Source of the DNA: Utricularia gibba
Lineage: Eukaryota > Streptophyta > Magnoliopsida > Lamiales > Lentibulariaceae
Assembly: GCA_002189035.1 (NCBI GenBank)
Contig: NEEC01000007.1
Span: 2,914,001 to 2,978,000, forward strand
Reading direction: 5' to 3'
DNA: 64,000 bases
Of this stretch, positions 1-11,426 are shown in pieces. The notes beneath the pieces are model-generated. The model searched no databases. It saw nothing but the letters and a program-made list of their open reading frames with translations, and was not told the origin of the DNA. Position 1 is the stretch's first letter. Every line of letters starts with the position of its first letter. The position numbers and the translations under genes are program-made.

Positions 1-123
1 ACCTGTGATAGCATGCTCTTGAGAATGAGTCTTGTTCTGTAAAAAGCAAGCCAAAAGATATAGGAAGTAACAGCTACTTGTACCATGTGAGGCAAGGAGC
101 GGCGGGATGGCAGCATCTGAAAC

Positions 124-2981
124 TTAACCTTTCTTCCGTGGGGTCTCCGATTGAAGAAGCGGAATGCCGAATACCCAATCCAGAACATTCAGGTACTTGG
201 ATCGGAAGACATCGCGCTCAATGGCATAACAATGCATGATGACAGCAGTCGATAAGCTGAAGATCACAACATCAGCTCTGTTGCAGTTTCTCCAGTGAGG
301 CAAGCACCCTGCATCTGCCATTGATGCAAAGAAGCTCTCTGTTGCTCGCGCAAAGCAGTAGAGGGATATCTCCATCCGTCTGCTCTTCTTCTCCACTGCA
401 AGGGCGAGGCCGGCTGGAAACTGTTACAGGAAAATGCACAAAGAATACATCATCCTTGTGCGTGCGGAGGGAAATGAAGAGTGGGGGCATTCCCAGTCTA
501 CCAATGCTAGTGCCAGCAACGGGACATTGCTTTTTCCTGCAATCCTGAACAGGAGGCATATCCACATCCTACAGATCAAAAACCATGAAATAAAGTGATT
601 AACTGGATTTTTACTCATACCTGGATGATACTTTGGTTTGCTTACCAGGCAGACGCGCAACACAATGAAAGAAACAAGCTCGATCTCGCAGTGCCAAGAA
701 GACCCTTTGAAAGAATCGTGTATGGCCTACCACAAAACAAATGCAGGAGGTAAACGGATTTAGTGCTGAGGAGACAAGTGATAAGCCTGGAAAGGTGTAA
801 ATACTCCGTTGCGACATGGAAACAATGGTTACTGGTTGATCTGCTCAAGATATTTAATGCTGCATTGTCTAGAACCCAAGGTGGGAAATTTTTGAAAAAC
901 CACTCCAATCATTATACTTACCGTTTCAAAATATCTAGACGGTGAACAATCAGCGCTGGAATTAGATATACAGGTAGATAGACTGGCAATGCTCTTTGAT
1001 ATGCATGAAAAAGAAAGGTAAAGCAATGTGCTGCGCATGACTGATTACCATGGATCATCTGCATGAACACAAGATTCTGTCTTAGTGTAACATTATATGA
1101 AGCCCAAACCTTGTAGTTGGAGAGCCTTGCTACAGCATCAATAAGAGCCAAGGGATCAAGCAAGTGGTAAAGGAAAAAAACTCAACATGCCCAGTTTGGA
1201 AATTCGAGTATTCCTTGTAAAGGACTCTTCCATGGCCCCGTGATATGAAATTACAGCTTACAGCATGATAATCAAAAAGATGTGCGTGGTATACTGGTGT
1301 CAAGGATTTCCCAAAGAGAATATATCATCATTTTACACAGCCACCCAGTACAATGGAATACACAGACATTACGCTTGGATAAAAGATTATTGAGTTGAGT
1401 TCATACCGAACAAGGTATTTTCATTTCTGGATCGAGTTTAACATCAGCACCATTCATCTTGTAATATTTCTCTATTCCTTCTAAATTTGTAAAAGGAAGT
1501 CCACACAATAAGTCTCTGATACCATTCACAATGACGGGATCCTTTCCCCCATGTTTGTTGACAAATGACTTATAAGATGGAGGCAGACTATCTTGCTTCA
1601 AAAAATAGGCACACCTAAAGCAAAGCACCACGTTCCAGAAAAGAAAACAGTAAGATCGAGTAAACAAAAAAGAAGAAGAATTCGATATATTCCTTTAGAC
1701 ATAAGATCTGGAGTTTGTCGATCATAATAAACTAAACAGGCTTGGGAAAAAAAAAGGAGAAACAGATACATTTAATGAACGAAGTACCAAACAAATGATT
1801 TGTAATTCATAGAGCAGGTTTAAAATCATTACGGGAACAAACAGATCAAAATTCTTTATCAGCACTCCTGAGCCGGATCATAGGATGGAAAAAATAAGAA
1901 TAATGGAAGTTCAAATAAGAAATAGGAAAAAAGGAAAAGAAGCCCTTACAGAATTTGTGAAGTCGAGATACACATTAGGAAAATGTCTCCATGTGACCAT
2001 GATAGAGGTTTACAAAGAGACCCAAATTTCGGGCTCTTTATCCCACATCTAGCTGCCAATACAGCAGCACGCATCAGAATGTAAATGGCCAAGCTTGTGT
2101 GCTGCGTGTTAAGCCCAGTAAGAAGAATAGATGGCCCTGCAACAGCACCAGCCACCAAAGCTCTCCATTTTGCTGTCCTAAATAGTAAACAAATTCAAAA
2201 CAATCAAGATGATGAACAACTGCATCGTTTCGTAAGTAACCGCATGCTTCACCCAAGCAGCTTCAAATGTGCCTGACCAAAATTTATGCAGAATTTCAGA
2301 GCTTAACGCAATTCCAGAAGTGATTCACCTTTAACTCTCACATGCAAACAAGGTAATAGTTTCTCCTACGTTTCAACAAATTAGCACTGCTTTTGTTCTG
2401 TAATGAAGGTGAAATTACTCATCTACAGTTTGGTTGCTACATCAGATTACTTCCCAAACAGCAACAAAACTCAAAAAACCATACCGGCGGTGGCCACCCA
2501 TAGCAGAGATAAACTCATCAACAGACACAAATGTGCCGGCAAATGTACCGAGAAACAGCCCGTATTTCAATGTTTCCTTCAGAGACGAAAGGACGTCGGC
2601 ATTCATTGAACCCATCTCACGCTTCCTGAAAGAACATCCCATACATTAGTTAAATCATTCCTAAATATACATAAGACGCAATTGAGTGAATGATCAAACG
2701 AACAGTCGGCGACGGCGGAGGCGCATCAGTAAAGAAAAGAAGGCCAGGCCCTCTTTCAATCCAGCGCCGATGACGAATCCCTTCACGGAGGCCGTGTAAA
2801 CTCGCCAATACTTATCGTAGTCCTGAACCGGAAACGATTCCAAACTGAGCAGCGAGCGTGACGATGACGCAGATAGAAGCTTGGAGCTCGAAGATCGACT
2901 CTTCCCACACTCCTTACAGCCGATTGAGTCGCAAGGGCATGCCCCGGCGGAGTCCCCGACGCCATCCGCCGTATCCGCCAT
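124..2981 (-). CDS. TMEM135-like / Tim17-Tim22-Tim23-family multi-pass membrane protein
   Basis: Eight exons join in phase: 2704-2981, 2485-2625, 1950-2177, 1407-1614, 922-1058, 646-726, 502-568 and 124-420, about 478 aa, no frameshift. The start begins MADTADGVGDS, followed by a Cys-rich patch (CPCDSIGCKEC, about residues 15-25) and a serine-rich linker. Middle and C-terminal parts match the plant family typified by Arabidopsis At5g51150: KYGLFLGTFAGTFVSVDE, AVAGPSILLTGLNTQHTS, YLPVYLIPALIVHR, ILSKGLLGTARSSLFLSL and a tail ending in a YLNVLDWVFG region. Human TMEM135 relatives act at peroxisomes and mitochondria; the plant role is poorly defined, so placement in an organelle membrane is inference. 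Every intron is GT-AG; the last is only 81 bp (421-501). Family assignment is confident; molecular function is not. Confidence 0.85.
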
Positions 2982-3122
2982 CTGAATTCAGCTCCACGGT
3001 TGAGCAACAAAAGTCGACTGAAGAAGGAAGCTTCCGCGGCCGCCCATTCAGCAGCGGATAAACTGGGTCCCACGCTTCCAAAGCCTTGTGCGTTGATTCG
3101 CCCATAATTTTGCAACGTGGAT

Positions 3123-5967
3123 AGAGGTGGACATGAGTTGACTCAATGAGTTGACTTGTAGGGATTCGACTCCTGACTCGTAATCATGTGAAAATGAGTT
3201 TCAATCAAATACATATGCACCAGTACGAGTTGACTTGTCAATTTAATTCAATTTTTTTTTAAAATAAACAATATTTTGAAACACTCTAAAAAATTAATTA
3301 TATTTTTTTTTCTGGAATCCAATTATTAAGCCCAAATCTAATCAATAAAAGAGATCATCTCAGATTTAGGGTTTGAAAAAGTTCAGTTGTATCATTTTCT
3401 AAACATTTTCAATGTGATTTTCATGCCAATTTCTTACGTTATTTTGTTTATGCATAATCTTTGTATATGGTTGAATCGTCAAACCCTTCTGTCCCATGGT
3501 CGCACAATGAAAACATTGGCATCAATGTAGAAGATGTCGAGGAGTTTCTTCAACCTCGAACAAGCGCAAATCACCTTCACTGGATTGGCATGACCATTTT
3601 GTGCATGATACAAAGAAACATAAGGTAATCTATAAGTATTGTTCAATTTCTTATAAGCATGGTAAAGTTGGTGCTACTACCAATTTTTTACATCATATTA
3701 AAAACAAACATCCTGATAGAGATACTTCAAATCTTAGACAACCAAAATTGCATATTGTCAGTGATAGTATTAATTCCAAATTTACATTTGATTCAAATAT
3801 GGCTCAAATTGATTATCTACTTGCTTTTATTGCTAGTGAAAAACCTTTTTCTGAAGTTGAGAATTCATTTATTATGAATTTTTTTACAAACAGTATGCAG
3901 GCTCAATTTATTCCTTTTTCTAGAAGAAAAGCTGTTAGAATTTGTTTAGAACAATTCCATGAGCAAAAAGCATTTTTGATCTCTTTATTTTAATCAATTA
4001 AATGCAAGTTTTGTTTGACAAGTGATAGCTGGCGTGGTATAAATGGTGAAAACTATATTATCATTACTGCTTGTTGGATTAATTCTGATTAGGTCATTGA
4101 AAAAAGAATCTTTGGGTTTCTACCTTGGGATCATCCTCACACTGGTGCACGTATTGCTATTTTAATTACTGATATATGTCATGAATATGTTATACTTTAT
4201 CACATTTTCTCTATTACTCTTGATAATGCATCTAATAATTGGAGTACTATCAAATCTCTAAAAACTTCCATGAATCGTATGCTGGTTAGTGCTTTATTTC
4301 ATTCTAGATGTGCATGTTACATTCTAAATTTTTGTGTTCAAAATGCTTTGCAAAATCCTTAAATTAATACTTTACTTAGTTCTGTGCACAAGTTAGTTAA
4401 TGTGTTAAAGATTTCTAGTGTTAAAAAAACAACTTTTAAACGTTTGTGTGAGGTTAATAATATTTCATTTAAAACTTTAAAGCATGATTTACCCACTAGA
4501 TGGAATTCTACTTTAATATGTTTTGATCTTTTCTTTCATATAGACAAGTTGTTGAAACATTTATAGCTATGCATGATGACTTAGATTGTAAAGTTGAAGA
4601 TGCTGATTTTGATAAATTTGAGGTTTTTGTTGATTTCTTTTCTGTTTTCCATCGTTTTACATTATTATTTAGTGGTGTGTATTATCCTACTACTCATTTG
4701 GTGTTACCAATTTTGATTAGCATTGCTTTGTTATTAAAAAAATATTATAATGATGATTTTCTTTGTTGTGTTATTAAAAAAATGATTCCAAAGTTTTTGA
4801 AATATTATGATCTTATTCCTTCTTTATTGCTAGTGGCCAACATGATTGATCCTCTAGTTAAAGGATTAGGCTTGCTGGTTTTAATGTGTATTGTGCGTTT
4901 TATAATTCTCTTAACATAGTTGGTGTGAATTTGAGTGCTAAAAATATGCATGAGACTGCTCTTTTAACTTTAAATCAGTTATATGAGTTATATGATCTTA
5001 ATGCGAATGTTGTGAAATTTGGTCAATCAGAGGCTGAGAATGATAGTGTCGTGGTTTCAACCACAGACGATTATTGGTCTGTGATATAGGTTTATGCTTT
5101 TTCTAGCATGGGAACAAGAGCTAGTGAGGTTGCATTGTATAATGCAATGCATCAACTATATGGCAATAAGGGGGATAACTTTGATATACTTGATTGGTGT
5201 AAAAACCAGTCCTCCCATTATCCTATTTTGTCATAGGTTGCCAAGGATATTCTCACACCTCCAGCTTCGACGATTGCTTCTCAGAGTGCTTTCAGTGCTA
5301 GTGGAAGAGCTCTTACAGCGAAGAGATCGTGTTTAGCACCAAAAACTTTGGAGGCTTGTGTATGCTTAAAGGATTGATTGCAAGCTAAACAAAAGTTACA
5401 AAACTTGATAATAGGTGATGAGAATGATGAAGAAGTGGATGAAGAGGTAGAAGTTTTTGATTAATATATATTGTGGTATTTTTCTTTCTTTGTTTTCCTT
5501 AACAAAATTTTTAACTCCGCTAATGATAATCATTGCAAGTCCCAAGCCTGGATAAAGGAGGAGAGAAAATTTGAAAGATTTGATTTTTTGTGTTCATATT
5601 TTTTTGATTTGATTGGTGAAATTATTTAACTTGCAACTAATTATATTTTTATAGAGTAGAAGTTTTTTTAACATTATGTTTTATTCTTTACAGTAAGATT
5701 CATTATTCTTCAATTGCATGCTTGTAGAACTATTGAGGAAAGCGTAAGTAACAAATTTGTCTTCTATCCTCTTGTACATTATATGACAAGTATGGTTATG
5801 TTTAGTTAATTTTTCATTGCATACTTGTGAAATTATTGCTTGATGACTCGTACATGAGTCGAGTCAAGGGTCAACTTGTGATGGGTTGGACTTGTCAAGT
5901 AAATTGGCTCGATTTTGACTCGTCTTACTCGACTCGAACTAGTATGAGTCGGACTCGTGCCCACCAC
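3123..5967 (+). mobile_element. Decayed hAT-superfamily DNA transposon (copy 1)
   Basis: The ends are imperfect inverted repeats: the left begins GGTGGACATGAGTTGACTC near 3126 and the reverse complement of the right begins GGTGGGCACGAGTCCGACTC near 5965. Both arms are packed with GAGTC/GACTC motifs over 100-150 bp, as in hAT subterminal binding regions. Between them lies a broken transposase in the same orientation. I could not settle the 8-bp target duplication: the flanks ACGTGGAT and ACGTTACATGGAT are only partly alike. The superfamily is clear from the transposase; exact ends are approximate. Confidence 0.8.
3469..5464 (+). pseudogene. hAT transposase relic (BED finger to C-terminal dimerisation domain)
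   Basis: From 3553 the translation runs as a BED zinc finger (WHDHFVHDTKKHK ... YKYC ... HHIKNKHPD), with the first finger Cys apparently changed to Tyr. Further along are a CSLTSDSWRG-like catalytic-core segment (4009 onward), LPTRWNSTL (4486 onward) and the hAT C-terminal block ILTPPASTIASQSAFSASGR followed by ALTAKRSCLAPKTLEACVCL (about 5248-5380). In-frame stops near 4092, 4360 and 4565, plus frame changes near 3540, 4890 and 5090, show it is dead. The acidic tail ends near 5463. No autonomous activity is expected. Confidence 0.85.
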
Positions 5968-6032
5968 GTTACATGGATCCAATCTAATCAAAAGACTCAT
6001 CTCATGGCTTTTAAAATAAACGTTCCCATCTG

Positions 6033-6307
6033 CTAAGCCAATGCTCTTACAGAAGCGATTGCCACCCTTACCTAGGGCCTTACCCTTCCTTGACTTCTTC
6101 AAGCTAAAACAAAAAAAAAAGCATTACTCTCATGCATTTTTCTAAAAATAAATACAAAATGTTCGAAATTATTGACAAGAGAAAAAACCTTCGACTGCTT
6201 CAAAAACGCCTTCTCCGTCTAAAAATTCGATACATTGATGAGTCAGTAGATAAATATGGTTCCCAATATACAATCATATACCATGACCGCCTCACCTGCT
6301 TCGCCAT
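6033..6307 (-). pseudogene. Truncated 5' part of a 40S ribosomal protein S11 (uS17) gene
   Basis: Reading the minus strand, a 12-nt first exon (6296-6307, MAKQ) is followed by GTGAGG...TTTTTAG, then exon 6177-6218 (TEKAFLKQSKVF), then exon 3 from 6103 downward (KKSRKGKALGKGGNRFCKSIGL). This is the N-terminus of plant S11, whose family sequence continues with a GFKTPR-like stretch; here similarity stops right after SIGL near 6035. About 70 bp further lies the end of the hAT element, so the remaining roughly 100 residues are missing. The junction of exons 2 and 3 also needs one T fewer in a T6 run to stay in frame. It looks like a severed gene start, probably non-functional. Confidence 0.65.
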
Positions 6308-6540
6308 CATTGTCAAGTGTCAGAATCCAGCGAGGCTACCGATAATGGAGAAGCAATGGCGGCGTGATCCCCAGTTTTGGTGAAAGTGAAGATGACAAAT
6401 TATTTCGTTGTAATGAAAAATGGGTCTCAAGACCTGATCAGCCCAAACAAGGAAAGGCTTTAGTTTAGAACAACTTGGGCTTTGCATGCGGGCTTTTGCT
6501 CTCAGTTCCCCAGTATTGAAAATAATAATAATGGAGAATT
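6308..6540 (-). promoter_or_regulatory. Likely leftover promoter/leader of the truncated S11 gene
   Basis: Immediately upstream of the S11 start (minus strand) is a mixed-composition stretch holding GGGCT/AAGCCC-type motifs (around 6440-6500) and pyrimidine-rich patches, common in promoters of plant ribosomal protein genes. This is inference from position and composition only; no transcription start can be fixed. Confidence 0.3.
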
Positions 6541-6713
6541 TTCAAAACAAACGGCATAAATTAACGAGATCTGAACAATAGGGATGAGCAATTCGAAGTT
6601 CACTAATATTTTCATTGTTTGCTATTATTATGATTATTTAATAATGAAACATTATTTTAAAGTGATGGTAAAATTTAAAGGAAATATGCAGATAAACATT
6701 AACTAAGCACAAG

Positions 6714-6872
6714 TTATTTTCTTATTTTATTAACCACTATGTATAAGCTCTTTATATAAAGAGTATATAATAATTTTTATTTACGTATTAAAAAAAATTA
6801 TCTTTTCCAAATAACTTCATCCAAAATTTACTCCAATAATTACACACCCAACCTCCTTCAATAATTGCATAT
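6714..6872 (+). repeat. Probable 5' LTR of the copia element (diverged)
   Basis: About 160 bp beginning near TTATTTTCTTATTTTATTAA and ending near TTCAATAATTGCATA. It shares order and spacing of blocks with 15655-15812. I saw no clean TG...CA ends or tRNA-Met primer site, so the boundaries are rough. Confidence 0.45.
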
Positions 6873-7044
6873 GGTGAAGTGAGTGTGGAGGGCCACCGAT
6901 ATTGATCATTATCAAACTTCCGAGTGATCGTAGATAACTAGGATTTCAGTGACAGCGAAGATGGAGAGTGAGAATATAAAGAAAATAGTGGCAATTTTCT
7001 CAATAGAGGTCGATAGGGGTGATCCACTGCATCAAAGTGACCTA

Positions 7045-9235
7045 GACCCCCCAATACAGTCTTGGTATATGATCTATTAACAACAAAAAATTATTTTGAT
7101 TGGAGATGTAGAATCAAATTAGCATTGAAAGGCAAAAATAAATTAGGTTTTATCTATGAAGATATTCCGATAGATTTTGGGACTAAACTTTCTCAATTTC
7201 TCTTAAGGCTAAACAATAAATTTGAGGCTATTCAAAATCAGATCTGAGCTATGGACTCGATGCTAGTTGCAAAAGCATATAACATGTTAATGTTGAGCAC
7301 CATTTGAATAGGAGAGAAGATTCAAGTTAAATTAACTTATTTGGAAATGCAGCCTTCACTACTAGTTCAATTGTATATGGAAAAAATCCTAATAATACTG
7401 ATGTAAATTTGGAACCAAGACAAAGAAGGGACAATCGCCTTTGCATGATATGTAAGAAGAGTAGACATATAGCTAAAAATTGTTTTACGATTGTAGAACC
7501 ACCGCCATGGTGGAGTCCTAAAGGAGAGAGATAGAATGGGCAGTAGCAAAAAAATCAAGTTGAAGGCAGAAGTTACTTGCACAATCATTCACATGGATAA
7601 CAAAACTAGCATAATATAAATCAATCAAGATGGGATTATCAATATGCAAAGCTCATGGCTCATTGTGTTGACATGCCTATGGATGAGTCGTATAATGATG
7701 AGTAACAAATGAACATCCTAATATGAATGGTATCTCTCCTGATCCAATGTCAATTTTGCATGATCTAGCAAAATTATTTAGTGATCAACAACAAAACAAA
7801 AAATTGAGATCTAACTCGGGATCCTCTAGAAGTTCACAACACCCCATAAATTTCGCTAAGCTTGAATTCTCAAATATGGTGAAACTTTATAGTTTGGAAT
7901 TTGTGAACTTGGCTGGATTTGAGTTAAGAATGATGAATAGAATACCTGATGCTTTTATATGTAACTCTGGGGAATGGATAGTTGATTCAGGTGTTACTAC
8001 CCACATAGGATATTCTGAGGAATATTTTACCTTACTTCGAAATATTATAAATATTCAAGTATGCGTGCCTAATTATTTAAGCGTATCAATTAGCTGTTTG
8101 AGAACAATATCTCTTATAGATAAGATTCATTTATTGAGCACTTTATTGGTGTCGTCATTTAAATATAACATTTTATCTGTAAATTACTTGTTAGATGATA
8201 TGAGACTAGATGTATTATTTTCAAGTCATTATTGAGCATTGCACGGCAAGGGTACAAGTGAGGTGATAACAGTTGGTAGAGTTTGAGATGGACTTTACAT
8301 TTTGGAGAAGGGATCTTTTATTCCACATTTAGTTGATGGTTTTAAAGCTTTGAGATAGTCAGTTTGTCTGAAAAAGAGTTTGATTAATGTTGCGCTACCT
8401 AAATTATATTACTTTAGTGGTTCCTTTTATAAATTAGAAATCTATTTATTATGGCAATCTAAACTTCTTCATATCTTAGATTTCAAATCCACACATATGC
8501 ATATGCATTATGGTTTGAATAGAACCCCATGTAATATATGTCATTATACAAAATTTCCTAGGTTGCCCTTTAGTCCTATCCTTTACATTACACCTCATAA
8601 TATGTATATGTTGCATTGTGACTTATGAGGATCATACAGCGTATAAACTATCACGGGATCAAAATATTTCTTTAATATTGTGGATGATAACTCTTGTGCT
8701 ACTTGAACTTTTTTGCTTTGAGATAATTTAAACATTGACTCATATATTCATGCTTTTTTATAACATGGGGAAAATAATTTCGGAAATTCTACAAAGCACA
8801 TTCGAACTAATAAGGGACAAGATTTCATGAGTGATAAATTGAGAGAACTATGTACTCTAAAGATATTCATCATCAACATAGTTAGACAAAAAGGCCACAA
8901 CAAAATGCATAAGTTGAGAGAAAATACAAGTATCTCTTAGAGGTCACTTGAACTCTAATATTTTAAGAAGAATTACCAAAAGAATTTTGGAGAGAAACTT
9001 TATTAATAGCAACATACATCATTAATAGATTGCCATCAAAGATTCTGAAATGAAAGACCCATTTGATGTGCTTATGGAAAAAGTATTGGAATTATCACAT
9101 TTATGAGTTTTCGATGTTTGTGTTTTGTAGGCATACTTGATTCCACTGCAGACAAGTTGGAACCAAGGGCTTGAAAGTGTATTTTTGTTAGATATCCTAT
9201 GGATCCTAAGGAACACTAACTATATGCTACAAATA
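7045..9235 (+). pseudogene. Copia gag-protease-integrase relic
   Basis: Visible pieces: gag start (LLTTKNYFDWRCRIKLALKG, about 7068-7127), a CCHC knuckle (CMICKKSRHIAKNCF, about 7441-7485; the usual Gly-His spacing is damaged), the aspartic protease signature WIVDSGVTTHIGY (about 7978-8016, with DSG intact) and an integrase-linked finger (CNICHYTKFPRLPFSP, near 8530-8580). The integrase core continues as LHCDLWGSY-like and NIVDDNSCAT-like fragments, then GILDSTADKLEPRA...IFVRYP near 9131-9200. Reading frames are broken repeatedly. No functional polyprotein remains. Confidence 0.75.
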
Positions 9236-9328
9236 AAAAAGAGTTTTTTTATCCAAAGATATGTATTTTTATAGAGTCTATTGTTAATGAGGGACCTATT
9301 ATACTATGAATGATTTGGAAATTATATT

Positions 9329-9875
9329 TGTTGTGGTAAAAAATCGACACTAAGGTGGAGATCGATTTTTGGGTCACAGGTACAGCCGAACGCGTCGTGT
9401 CTGATTAAGATATCAACGTTTCGGGTGATACAATGTGATTAAAAGGAAGGAAGAAAGACAGGGATTTTAACGTGGAAATCATCGGAAAATGAAAAAACCA
9501 CAGAGCTATCGAAGTTCACCGAAAATTGGTATTACTAGACAGAGTTGGAGAAAAAATACAAGTTAGAAGGTTTGGAGTTCAACCCCTTCTTCTTCAAGTT
9601 TTCTTGTATTTATAGAAGGGATTAGTCTGACCGAATTCTGAATCATGTAGGTGTCGGCTACTTTATCCGCTTGCTAAACGTACCATGATCCTACTTTCGG
9701 ATAACCGCCGACTGTTTTGAAATTATTGTAATTCGACTACTTTTCAAACTATCCAAAACAGCCGCCGCTGTCAAATTCTGACACTTATCGATCTGTCGGT
9801 CTGCAACAATTCGTCAGGACACCTTTTGGCTCCTTTTCAGTAACCGATGAACTCAATCGATTTTAGATTCCACCA
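9329..9875 (-). repeat. 3' LTR of the Tat gypsy element
   Basis: A 547-bp repeat similar throughout to 13257-13780; shared landmarks include CGTCGTGTC, TCAACGTTTCGG-like and AGGACACCTTTTGGCTCCTT. In the sense of the element it begins TGGTGGAAT and ends in AACA. Copies differ by many substitutions, implying an old insertion. Confidence 0.85.
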
Positions 9876-10350
9876 TTCAGCCTCTCTCATTTGCCGCTAT
9901 TGGCCTCCTTGGGCAAATCGGTGAATCAGAATCATGATTATGTCGATCTCCAACATGCCGATTTCTTGAGGGTTAATCTTCCCCACAATCTAAGCTGGTT
10001 TTCACACCACGCGTCATCTCCGGATACTCCACATTTTTTCCCGCTCATTTTGTGCATCTCAATCGATGCGTCGCTTCGACTTCTGAATAACCCTCCTATA
10101 AATAAGCGCTTTTCCAATCCTTTACTTCCTCTTTCCGCTCGTAAGACTTCCGTGGTGTTCATGCTCCGTCACGTTCGCCGCCGTGAAATCCATCGGAAAC
10201 TGCAGATTTTTCAGGTACCCATCTGTTCTCTATCTTTTTCCGTTCAACTTCGTTGGAACTTGTTGGGCTTCTTTTTCTATTCTGATTTCTCCCTCTTGTT
10301 CCGGGTTTTGCTCCATTCTTGAGTTAGGTCCCTCCTTTAGTTCTCCTAAA

Positions 10351-10976
10351 ATGTTTACAAGATCCAGTGAACTAAAAATTCCTTCCCTTCGTATCCGTTA
10401 TTCGATTCCTGACGAGTATATCGTCTCTCATGCTCATTATACCGAAATCCCCTTGGGATTAGGTGAGAGTCTCCTCCTTTCTTTCAGCCTACCGATTCCC
10501 CTTGCCTATTTCGAAAGCGGTTTGCGCTTTCCTTTGCACCCCCTCATGGTTCGTTTTCTCCATACTTTTGTGATTCCACTTTATTGCCTTGCCCCCAACT
10601 CCATCTTTTGTTTTACTACCTTTTGTTCTATTCAACTGGCATGGATCCAGCGATGACGTTGGTAGACTTCTTTCAACTTTTCAAAATAGCAGTTCATAAG
10701 GCAAAGTCTCAAATGGTCGGCCGATCCCATTTCCAATTTCGGTGGTTTGAGGACAATCTCCATTTCATTGTAAAAACCCCTGATACTCACCACGATTGGT
10801 GGTCATCCTTTGTCTGGGTGGCGCCTCCATTGGGCTTTCGGTGGAACTTCCCCGTGGATCCTCCTATGCCCTTTAGAGTTAAACTCTTCGGTGCATATCG
10901 GCTCTCTGCCGAATCCCGCAAGATCCTATTTGAGAGGTTCAGCAAGGGTTTTGTCTGTTATGAATCACATGTTTAA
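10351..10976 (+). pseudogene. Antisense ORF of the Tat element, frameshifted
   Basis: An ORF opposite to the element's coding sense begins MFTRSSELKIPSLRIRYSIP, passes YFESGLRFPLHPLMVRFLHT (about 10505-10565), then changes frame near 10590 and continues to WFEDNLHFIVKTP and HHDWWSSFVWVAPP (to 10976). A conserved plant family with the motif 'AGLRFPLHPF' is known as the extra, often antisense, ORF of Tat/Ogre-type elements; its function is unknown. The two frames join only with an indel or an unseen splice. An extra ORF upstream (9891-10322) shows no family resemblance I recognise. Confidence 0.55.
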
Positions 10977-11426
10977 GGTAAACTCTTTGAAGGTCTTCGC
11001 AAGTTCCTTTACCTTAACGTAGTATAAAGTCATTAACGGGTCATGAGTTTCGTACTCACCTGAGAACTTCGCATGCACTGACCGCGAATCCGTGTAAGCA
11101 TCAAATTCTGCAACTCTAAGTTCCTTGACCACCTTCATTCCCTCGATTAGGGCTTCATACTCGGCAATATTATTGGAGGTGGGAAAATAGAATTTCACCA
11201 TGATATAAATGTGTTCTCCATCCCAAGTTCTGATATCAATTCCTCCTCTAGCCCCATTGTATGTTGAACTGTTGACATGCATGGCCCATCTGTCATTAGT
11301 TTCTGTGAATCGGTCAATGGACCTAGTCATTGTGACTACGAAATCGGCGAAAAGCTAAGCATTGATTACCATCCTCAACCTGAATTCGATATCCATGGTA
11401 CTTAATTCGATCGCTCATTTGGCCAC
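10965..11426 (-). pseudogene. Second (plant-type) RNase H domain of the Tat element
   Basis: Minus-strand translation gives RWAMHVNSSTYNGARGGIDI, then NNIAEYEALIEGMKVVKEL, then YTDSRSV and GEYETHDPLM, matching the order of acidic and structural motifs in Tat second RNase H domains (VDGS, NNEAEYEAL, DSQLV). The catalytic D of VDGS is N here and other positions are altered. Upstream, KxAIELSTMDIEFRLR continues the first RNase H/tether exactly across the solo-LTR insertion. One in-frame stop (K*AIEL) is present. Confidence 0.75.

Noticed and set aside
9891-10322. Plus-strand ORF of 143 aa inside the Tat element as a separate gene
   Set aside because: It lies between the LTR and the antisense ORF, shows no recognised family and has low-complexity Phe/Leu/Ser-rich composition; probably non-coding element sequence or antisense leader.
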